A model generated the notes under the pieces. It did not search any database. It saw only the letters and a program-made list of their open reading frames with translations, and was not told the DNA's origin. The translations under genes and the position numbers were made by a program. Of a stretch of 40,436 bases of DNA, positions 34,520 through 40,436 are shown piece by piece (position 1 is the first letter of the stretch; each line of letters begins with the position of its first letter). Source of the DNA: Pseudomonadota bacterium (GTDB lineage Bacteria > Pseudomonadota > Gammaproteobacteria > Burkholderiales > Rhodocyclaceae); contig JAKOTN010000095.1 in the NCBI GenBank assembly GCA_029776255.1, positions 1-40,436 of the forward strand. Direction: 5' to 3'.

Positions 34520-34525
34520 TATAAT
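34520..34525 (+). promoter_or_regulatory. -10 element of the tRNA-Gln promoter
   Basis: A perfect TATAAT lies 40 bases upstream of the tRNA, followed by CGCG-rich sequence of the kind seen at strong stable-RNA promoters (discriminator region). The -35 region is a T-run rather than TTGACA. It probably drives the tRNA and perhaps prs. Confidence 0.65.
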
Positions 34526-34564
34526 TCGCGCCTCGTTCGCCATCCAGGCGATGCGAGCGACCGC

Positions 34565-34641
34565 TGGGGAGTCGCCAAGTTGGTTAAGGCACCGGATTTT
34601 GATTCCGGCATTCGAAGGTTCGAATCCTTCTTCCCCAGCCA
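34565..34641 (+). tRNA. tRNA-Gln (anticodon TTG)
   Basis: A complete cloverleaf is visible. The acceptor stem TGGGGAG pairs with TTCCCCA, followed by discriminator G and an encoded CCA. The D-arm is GCCAAGTTGGTTAAGGC. The anticodon stem CCGGA/TCCGG encloses loop TTTTGAT with anticodon TTG (34599-34601), and the T-arm is GAAGG-TTCGAAT-CCTTC. It reads CAA (and by wobble CAG) codons. It precedes prs by 95 bases, a conserved betaproteobacterial arrangement. Confidence 0.97.
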
Positions 34642-34736
34642 TTTTTTCTGTCAAAGCGGGCGGGTCCCATTACCTGCCCGTCTTGCTTTATACGACGCCG
34701 TTCGGAGATTCGTCAGGCGTCACGGGAAGCGCGAAC

Positions 34737-35687
34737 ATGGCCTACGACAGCCTGATGGTATTCACCGGCAATGCCAACCCCTCCTTGGCCGCCGAAGTCG
34801 TCAAACGCCTCAATATCTCTCTCGGTCGCGCCAATGTCGGCCGTTTCTCGGACGGCGAGATCAGCGTTGAAATTCAGGAACATGTGCGCGGAATGGATGT
34901 GTTCATCCTGCAATCGACCTGCGCGCCGACCAACGAAAACCTGATGGAACTGCTGGTCATGGTCGACGCGCTCAAACGTGCGTCCGCCGCCCGCATCACC
35001 GCCGCCATCCCCTATTTCGGCTATGCCCGCCAGGATCGCCGCGTCCGTTCGGCGCGGGTGCCGATCGCCGCCAAGCTGGTCGCCGATCTGCTGACCGCCG
35101 CCGGCGTGCACCGGGTGCTGACCATGGATTTGCATACCGAGCAGATCCAGGGTTTCTTCAACATCCCGGTCGACAACATCTATTCGCTGCCCATCATGCT
35201 CGGCGATGTCTGGAAACGGAATTTCGAAAATCTGATGGTCGTTTCGCCGGACGTCGGCGGCGTCGTCCGCGCACGCGCGCTGGCCAAGCGTCTCGAATGC
35301 GACCTGGCGATCATCGACAAACGGCGTCCGAAAGCCAATGTCTCGGAAGTGATGAACATCATCGGCGAGGTCGAAGGGCGAACCTGCGTGATCATGGACG
35401 ACCTGGTCGATACCGCCGGCACGCTGTGCAAGGCGGCAACGGCTCTCAAGCAACACGGCGCCAAACAGGTATTGTCCTACTGCGTACACCCGGTGCTCTC
35501 CGGTAAAGCCGTCGAACGGATCAACGCCTCCGATCTCGACGAACTGGTGGTCACCGACACCATTCCGCTACGCGAGGACGCGCAAAATTCACCGCGTATC
35601 CGTCAGTTGTCGGTTGCCGAAGTGTTGGCGGAAACGATACGCCGCATCAGCAACGAAGATTCCGTGTCATCGCTGTTCATCGAATAA
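34737..35687 (+). CDS. prs: Ribose-phosphate pyrophosphokinase
   Basis: A 316-residue PRPP synthase that makes 5-phosphoribosyl diphosphate from ribose-5-phosphate and ATP for nucleotide, histidine and tryptophan synthesis. [26 protein letters not shown] (ATP-binding flexible loop), [18 protein letters not shown] and the PRPP loop [13 protein letters not shown] are intact. ATG 34737 has GGGAAG about eight bases upstream; the longer frame overlaps the tRNA and is not coding. It is followed by a hairpin and rplY. Confidence 0.97.
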   Translation: MAYDSLMVFTGNANPSLAAEVVKRLNISLGRANVGRFSDGEISVEIQEHVRGMDVFILQSTCAPTNENLMELLVMVDALKRASAARITAAIPYFGYARQDRRVRSARVPIAAKLVADLLTAAGVHRVLTMDLHTEQIQGFFNIPVDNIYSLPIMLGDVWKRNFENLMVVSPDVGGVVRARALAKRLECDLAIIDKRRPKANVSEVMNIIGEVEGRTCVIMDDLVDTAGTLCKAATALKQHGAKQVLSYCVHPVLSGKAVERINASDLDELVVTDTIPLREDAQNSPRIRQLSVAEVLAETIRRISNEDSVSSLFIE

Positions 35688-35731
35688 GGCCGCGCACCGC
35701 AACGTCCGCCTCTTTCATCCATTTTTCAACC

Positions 35732-35756
35732 CCCCGCCTGGTCGCGGGCGGGGTTT
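35732..35756 (+). terminator. Hairpin between prs and rplY
   Basis: CCCCGCC (35732-35738) and GGCGGGG (35747-35753) form a GC stem followed by TTTG. The short T-run suggests partial termination, or a leader structure in front of rplY, whose start is 26 bases further on. Confidence 0.5.
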
Positions 35757-35778
35757 GCATCACATCGGGAGTTTATCC

Positions 35779-36390
35779 ATGAAGTTTCAGATCGAAGCCA
35801 ACAAGCGCACCTTGCAGGGGTCCGGAGCGAGCCGCCGCCTGCGTCGCGCCAATCGCGTGCCCGCCATCGTCTACGGTGGCGCCGCCGCACCTGAACTGAT
35901 CGACATCGATCACAACGAAATTCTGCTCAATCTGCGCAAGGAGGCGTTCCATTCCTCCGTCCTGACCCTGAAGATTGACGGCGTCGCGCAGAGTGTCGTC
36001 CTACGCGATTCGCAATCGCATCCGTGGAAGCCATTGGTGTTGCATTGCGACTTCCAGCGTGTTGACGCCACGCACGCCATTCACCAGAGAATTCCGCTGC
36101 ACTTCGTTAACGACGAACTCGCCCCGGGCGTCAAGATCGGCGGCGGCAGCGTCGCGCACATCATCAACGACATCGAAGTCACCTGCCTGCCACAGGATCT
36201 GCCGGCTTACATCGAGGTCGACCTGCAAAATCTCGAGGCCGGCCACTCGATCCACGTTTCCGAACTCGTCTTTCCGGCGGGTGTCTCGCCGGTCGTGCAT
36301 GGCGACGACCAAGTGGTGGTCACGATCATGGTCAAGCGCGCCGACGCCGACGAAGACGCCGCCGCGGAAGGCGCAACGCCAGCCGCCTGA
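35779..36390 (+). CDS. rplY: 50S ribosomal protein L25/general stress protein Ctc
   Basis: A 203-residue protein of the long, two-domain L25 (Ctc/TL5) type that binds 5S rRNA. The N-terminal domain has GASRRLRRANRVPAIVYGG; the C-terminal beta domain includes DFQRVDATHAIHQRIPLHF and ends with an acidic/alanine tail. GGGAG precedes ATG 35779. It lies between prs and pth as in most betaproteobacteria. A strong terminator follows. Confidence 0.96.
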   Translation: MKFQIEANKRTLQGSGASRRLRRANRVPAIVYGGAAAPELIDIDHNEILLNLRKEAFHSSVLTLKIDGVAQSVVLRDSQSHPWKPLVLHCDFQRVDATHAIHQRIPLHFVNDELAPGVKIGGGSVAHIINDIEVTCLPQDLPAYIEVDLQNLEAGHSIHVSELVFPAGVSPVVHGDDQVVVTIMVKRADADEDAAAEGATPAA

Positions 36391-36408
36391 GCTTGAACAC
36401 CAAGGCCA

Positions 36409-36447
36409 GCCGCCGCTCGGCACCCCGTGCCCGCGGCGGCTTGTTTT
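36409..36447 (+). terminator. Intrinsic terminator after rplY
   Basis: GCCGCCGC (36409-36416) pairs with GCGGCGGC (36433-36440), and an inner GGCAC/GTGCC pair extends the stem. The stem is followed directly by TTGTTTTTT. This is the clearest rho-independent terminator in the window, 22 bases before the pth start. Confidence 0.85.
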
Positions 36448-36468
36448 TTCCGCCCATCCACAAAAGCC

Positions 36469-37038
36469 ATGTCGTCACCTCGCCTGATCGTCGGCCTCGG
36501 CAACCCCGGCAGTGAATACGAAGACAACCGGCACAACGTCGGGTTCTGGTTCGTCGACCGGTTGGCGCGTCGCCTGCAAACCCCGCTCGCGCCGCAAGGG
36601 AAATTTTTCGGGCGCGTTGCCCGGCATGGCGACCTTTGGCTGTTGCAGCCGACGACCTACATGAACCTCTCCGGTCAGGCGGTTGCCGCCCTCGCCCGCT
36701 TTTACAAGATCGGCGCCGACGAGACTCTGGTCGTTCACGACGACCTCGACCTGCCACCGGGCGGCATCCGCCTCAAGACCGGCGGCGGCAACGGTGGCCA
36801 CAACGGCCTGAAAGACATCCAGGCGCGTCTGGGAACCGCCGATTTCTGGCGACTGCGCCTGGGAATCGGCCATCCCGGCGAGCGCCACGAAGTCGTCAAC
36901 CATGTCCTCAAGGCGCCGCGCCGCGAAGAACAGGCGCTGATCGACCAAGCCCTCGACCGATGCCTGCAAGCCTGGCCCTTGCTCGCCGCCGGCGATTACA
37001 CCGGCGCGCAGCGGCAACTGCACGTCAAATCCGTTTGA
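36469..37038 (+). CDS. pth: Peptidyl-tRNA hydrolase
   Basis: A 189-residue esterase that frees tRNA from peptidyl-tRNA dropped by ribosomes. It has [19 protein letters not shown] with the catalytic His (about residue 21), [21 protein letters not shown] with the conserved Asp, and [16 protein letters not shown] 36469 matches the family start. It lies 16 bases before ychF, a near-universal pairing. Confidence 0.97.
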   Translation: MSSPRLIVGLGNPGSEYEDNRHNVGFWFVDRLARRLQTPLAPQGKFFGRVARHGDLWLLQPTTYMNLSGQAVAALARFYKIGADETLVVHDDLDLPPGGIRLKTGGGNGGHNGLKDIQARLGTADFWRLRLGIGHPGERHEVVNHVLKAPRREEQALIDQALDRCLQAWPLLAAGDYTGAQRQLHVKSV

Positions 37039-37054
37039 TCATAGGAATCCGAGC

Positions 37055-38146
<1,092 letters not shown>

Positions 38147-38211
38147 TTCGAGCAAGCCATTTCAGGCGATTGCATCTGCTTACAGGCGCATCACTGAAAA
38201 CGACTCAACGA

Positions 38212-38232
38212 CCCGTATATACGGGGCTTTAT
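38212..38232 (+). terminator. Palindromic terminator after ychF
   Basis: CCCGTATATACGGG (38212-38225) is a perfect 14-base palindrome followed by GCTTTAT. As RNA it folds as CCCGT-ATAT-ACGGG. It could end the pth-ychF transcript, but its GTATATAC core also resembles sites upstream of the integrase, so a regulatory or recombination role is an alternative. Confidence 0.45.
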
Positions 38233-38242
38233 CATTTCAGCC

Positions 38243-38256
38243 CGTTGCATGCAACG
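38243..38256. repeat. Perfect palindrome upstream of the integrase
   Basis: CGTTGCATGCAACG is a perfect 14-base palindrome 17 bases after the ychF terminator palindrome. It is not followed by T residues. It could be an operator or part of an attachment region for the adjacent integrase. Confidence 0.4.
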
Positions 38257-38302
38257 ACACTTGATAGCGCTGCGCAAGTGAATACAGACGTGTATATGGA
38301 TC

Positions 38303-38330
38303 TTGCGCCAGACCGATGAAGGTGTATACG
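38303..38330 (+). promoter_or_regulatory. Candidate integrase promoter
   Basis: TTGCGC (38303-38308) and TATACG (38325-38330) are separated by 16 bases and lie 34 bases before the integrase ATG. The -10 overlaps GTGTATAC, one of three GTATA-containing sites in this region, so binding at that site could control the promoter. Confidence 0.45.
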
Positions 38331-38364
38331 ATTAAGCCCTGAGGACGAACAGGAGAGCTTCACG

Positions 38365-39552
38365 ATGCTGACAGATGCCCAGTGCCGAGCCGCCAAGCCT
38401 AGAGAAGGCATCTACCGCCTCAATGACTACAAGGGGCTGTACCTAGAAATCAAACCCAACGGCATCAAGGCTTGGCGCTATCGCTTCAAGCTCAATGACA
38501 AGGCCTCGTGGTTCGCGCTTGGCGACTACCCTAGCGTGACGCTCGGTGAGGCCAGAGAGAAGTGCGAGGCGGCGCGGAAGCTGGTCAGGGAGGGCATCAA
38601 TCCCGTCCAGAATCGCCAGATCGAACGCATCAAGCGCGAGCAAGACTCAGCGAACACATTCGAGGCCATCGCCAAAGAGTGGCTGGCCCTGAAAGACTGG
38701 GAGGAAGTGACCAAGAAGCGGAGACTCGACATGCTGGAGCGCGTGGTCTTCCCGTCGATTGGCAAGCTGCCGGTACGCCAGATCACTCCGGTCCACGTCC
38801 TCGACATTCTCAACAAGACGGTCAAACGCGGCGCACCGACGATAGCGGCAGAAGCCAAGCGCACCATGTCTGGCGTGTTTGAGCATGCGGTCGCCACCCT
38901 GCGGGCCGACACTGACCCCGTTTGGCCTGTTCGCAAAGCGTTGCCACCCAACAAGACCCAACACAAGCGCGCCCTCAGCGCGGAAGAAGTCGGCCGGCTA
39001 CTGAACGACTTTGATGGACACGGCGGCAACTTCCAAACGATCAAGGCCTTCCAGCTGATGTGGCTTACGCTGAGCCGCCCGAATGAATCCGTCCAAGCCG
39101 AGTGGGTCGAATTCGACCTAGAGAAAGCGCTCTGGACCATTCCAGCACGTCGCATGAAGGCGCGGCGAGAGCACGTCGTTCCGCTACCGACTCAGGCGGT
39201 CGAACTCCTCAAGGCCATGCATCCAATCACGGGGCACACGAAGTTCGTTTTCCCGAACCGCGATGACCGCCAGCGCCCAATGGCCGACGCAGCCCTGCGG
39301 CAGGCGCTCAAGAAGCTCGGCTGGGCAACCAAGTACAGCCCGCATGGCACGCGCACGACGGGCAGCACCCGGCTCAATGAACTGGGTTATCGACCCGATG
39401 CCATTGAAGCCCAGCTTGCACATGCGGAGCCGAACAGTGTTCGGCGCACATACAACCACGCTACCTACCTGGACGAGCGGCGAGTCATGATGCAAGACTG
39501 GGCAGATAAGCTGGACGGGTGGAAGACCCACGCACGGAACGATGCCAACTAG
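38365..39552 (+). CDS. P4-type tyrosine recombinase (integrase)
   Basis: A 395-residue integrase with an N-terminal DUF4102 arm-binding domain (MLTDAQCRAAKPREGIYRLN), a core-binding SAM-like domain, and the tyrosine recombinase catalytic domain. Catalytic residues visible are Arg in LTLSRPNES, the His-x-x-Arg pair in SPHGTRTTGST, His in LAHAEPNSV and the nucleophile Tyr in RRTYNHATY. AGGAGA precedes ATG 38365. It sits just downstream of ychF with no tRNA at the junction and points into the Qat gene region, so it probably marks the left end of a genomic island. Codon choice looks less GC-biased than in the core genes, consistent with transfer (visual impression only). Confidence 0.93.
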   Translation: MLTDAQCRAAKPREGIYRLNDYKGLYLEIKPNGIKAWRYRFKLNDKASWFALGDYPSVTLGEAREKCEAARKLVREGINPVQNRQIERIKREQDSANTFEAIAKEWLALKDWEEVTKKRRLDMLERVVFPSIGKLPVRQITPVHVLDILNKTVKRGAPTIAAEAKRTMSGVFEHAVATLRADTDPVWPVRKALPPNKTQHKRALSAEEVGRLLNDFDGHGGNFQTIKAFQLMWLTLSRPNESVQAEWVEFDLEKALWTIPARRMKARREHVVPLPTQAVELLKAMHPITGHTKFVFPNRDDRQRPMADAALRQALKKLGWATKYSPHGTRTTGSTRLNELGYRPDAIEAQLAHAEPNSVRRTYNHATYLDERRVMMQDWADKLDGWKTHARNDAN

Positions 39553-39555
39553 CGC

Positions 39556-40236
39556 TCAGCGCTGCTTCATGATCGCCAGGAGACGGTGAGAGTTTTCGCT
39601 CAGCAGAGTTGCCGCTTCCTGGGGGGAGACACCCCATGCTTGTCCAAGGTGCCAGGCGGTGAGGTCAGCGCTCCAGGGCGGAACTGGCTTGTCATCGATC
39701 CGTGCAAATGGGCCGTCACTTTCGGGAACAACAAAGTGCCGCGGTAGCTTTGCCGCCAAAGCCCGGCCACTACTCGATGCAAATGCGGCTGGCCCGATGC
39801 TGAACCAGCAGCCTCGCTCTTCCGCAGCTCGCAGCTCCTTTACCGTCCCTGTGAACCAGTGCATTACTGCGGTCCCAAATCCGGCATGTCGATCCAAAAT
39901 AGCCAATACATCATTCACAGCTTGGCGTGAATGAATGCTGAGCACACGACCGCCCAGTGCCGAGCTACGTTCAATGATGGCCTCAAATAGGCCGCGCTGA
40001 ACATCGTAGCTCTTGCTATACCGAGACGAGCCATCAAGGCCGACTTCGCCAATGGCTGCGGCATCGCCCATTTGCGTCAACAGAAGGTCAAGCTCGCCAG
40101 CACGCTCGTGCGCAATCTCTGGATGAAGTCCTGGGGTGACAAGTACATTCGCTGCGCCCGTGAGTACACGCGCAGTCGCAACAAAGGCCTTTGGGCTGGT
40201 AGTCACCAGCCATGTGAATTCATTCTTCTGCGCAGC
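39556..40236 (-). pseudogene. qatD: QatD-like TatD-family nuclease of the Qat anti-phage system, 5' end removed by an insertion sequence
   Basis: About 225 codons of a TatD-fold metal-dependent nuclease remain. Stretches such as VTTSPKAF, VTPGLHPEIAHERAGEL, GEVGLDGSSRYS, RVLSIHSRQAV, VMHWFTGTVKELRAAEERGC and VPESDGPFA fit QatD better than housekeeping TatD/YcfH. Metal ligands HPE, GEVGLDG, HSR, HWF and ESDGP are kept. The reading frame continues upstream of GTG 40206 (NEFTWL precedes VTTSP), but the expected start with the first metal-binding H-x-H motif is missing: at about 40237 the sequence becomes an IS3-type left end. QatD works with QatA, QatB and QatC. qatD is normally last in the operon, so the other genes would lie to the right, beyond the insertion. 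The product is probably inactive. Confidence 0.72.
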
Positions 40237-40436
40237 TGAGCTTCCCCCGAAATTTCGTCTGCCAAGGGTGACCTAAAATTGTCGTCACTTTTGGAAGGCA
40301 GGAAATGAAGATACCGAAGCAGGCATACACGACCGAGTTCAAGGAACTGGCGGTCAAGCGCGTCAAGGACGGGCAAAGCGTAGGCATGGTTTGCAGGGAA
40401 CTCGGGCTGAGCGACCAGACCTTGCGCAACTGGATC
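40237..40436 (+). mobile_element. Left end of an IS3-family insertion sequence (partial)
   Basis: Starting at TGAGCTTCCCCC, the sequence interrupts the qatD reading frame and leads into an orfA 68 bases later. A TG-starting end with a C-rich terminal repeat is usual in the IS3 family. The right end is beyond the window, so the exact boundary and any target duplication cannot be confirmed. Confidence 0.7.
40305..40436 (+). CDS. IS3-family transposase OrfA (partial, runs off window end)
   Basis: Forty-four residues are visible from ATG 40305 (GGCAGGAA upstream). The product begins MKIPKQAYTTEFKELAVKRV and contains SVGMVCRELGLSDQTLRNWI. This is the HTH_Tnp_1 helix-turn-helix of IS3-family OrfA proteins, which bind the terminal repeats and are normally joined to OrfB by programmed frameshifting. 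The rest of the element is outside the window. Confidence 0.88.
   Translation, partial: MKIPKQAYTTEFKELAVKRVKDGQSVGMVCRELGLSDQTLRNWI

Noticed and set aside
38150-38364. CRISPR-like repeats upstream of the integrase
   Set aside because: Only short palindromes and GTATA sites of unequal sequence and spacing; no regular repeat-spacer pattern here or elsewhere in the window.
38365-39552. Integrase using tRNA-Gln as its attachment site
   Set aside because: The tRNA lies 3.7 kb away on the far side of prs-rplY-pth-ychF and is intact; no duplicate of its 3' end was noticed near the integrase.

Overview
The window reads as a chromosomal segment of a GC-rich betaproteobacterium, most likely a Rhodocyclales relative (Accumulibacter/Dechloromonas/Propionivibrio type). 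This placement rests on gene order and protein style and was not checked by any search. The strongest clues are the core block TPR protein - lolB - ispE - tRNA-Gln - prs - rplY - pth - ychF, and a large polyhydroxyalkanoate (PHA) locus with a PhaEC pair.

Layout. (1) 1-1091: the 5' end of a DDE transposase (minus strand) abuts a frameshifted REP-associated tyrosine transposase whose left terminal repeat has been cut short. (2) 1400-9497: ordinary accessory and core genes: a two-gene YeeE/YedE (PmpAB-like) sulfur permease, a large YiiX-type papain-like lipoprotein, a class V aminotransferase, a chemoreceptor, a DUF808 membrane protein and an orphan CheR. (3) 9630-11609: a decayed OmpA/caspase-family gene with two frame changes and no caspase catalytic core, followed by a small YkgJ-like cysteine-cluster gene. 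(4) 12236-27868: a PHA metabolic locus. On the minus strand it holds SDR dehydrogenase - thiolase - two half-size MaoC/FAS1-like hydratase subunits - phaE - phaC (class III). Divergent from this is a class I-type phaC; then come an acyl-CoA ligase, a third and very divergent PhaC-type alpha/beta hydrolase, a crotonase, and an intracellular-type PHB depolymerase joined in frame to an unrelated 227-residue N-terminal region. (5) 28193-31089: a bacterial dynamin-like GTPase and mutM. (6) 31185-38146: outer-membrane biogenesis, isoprenoid, PRPP and translation genes. (7) 38365-40436: the start of a genomic island with a P4-type integrase and the 3' part of a QatD (TatD-family) gene of the Qat anti-phage system. 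Its 5' end is replaced by the left end of an IS3-family element, whose orfA runs out of the window.

How the genes work together. The PHA locus can supply its own monomers. Thiolase makes acetoacetyl-CoA, the HSD10-like SDR would reduce it (probably to the S isomer), crotonase would dehydrate that to crotonyl-CoA, and the two-subunit MaoC-type hydratase could rehydrate it to (R)-3-hydroxybutyryl-CoA for the synthases. The ligase could feed in other acids, and the depolymerase would remobilise polymer. No PhaB-type reductase, phasin or PhaR regulator is visible in the window. The coexistence of three PhaC-fold proteins with this apparent epimerising route is the most unusual system here. The Qat remnant shows that defence genes were acquired next to ychF and then damaged by an insertion sequence.
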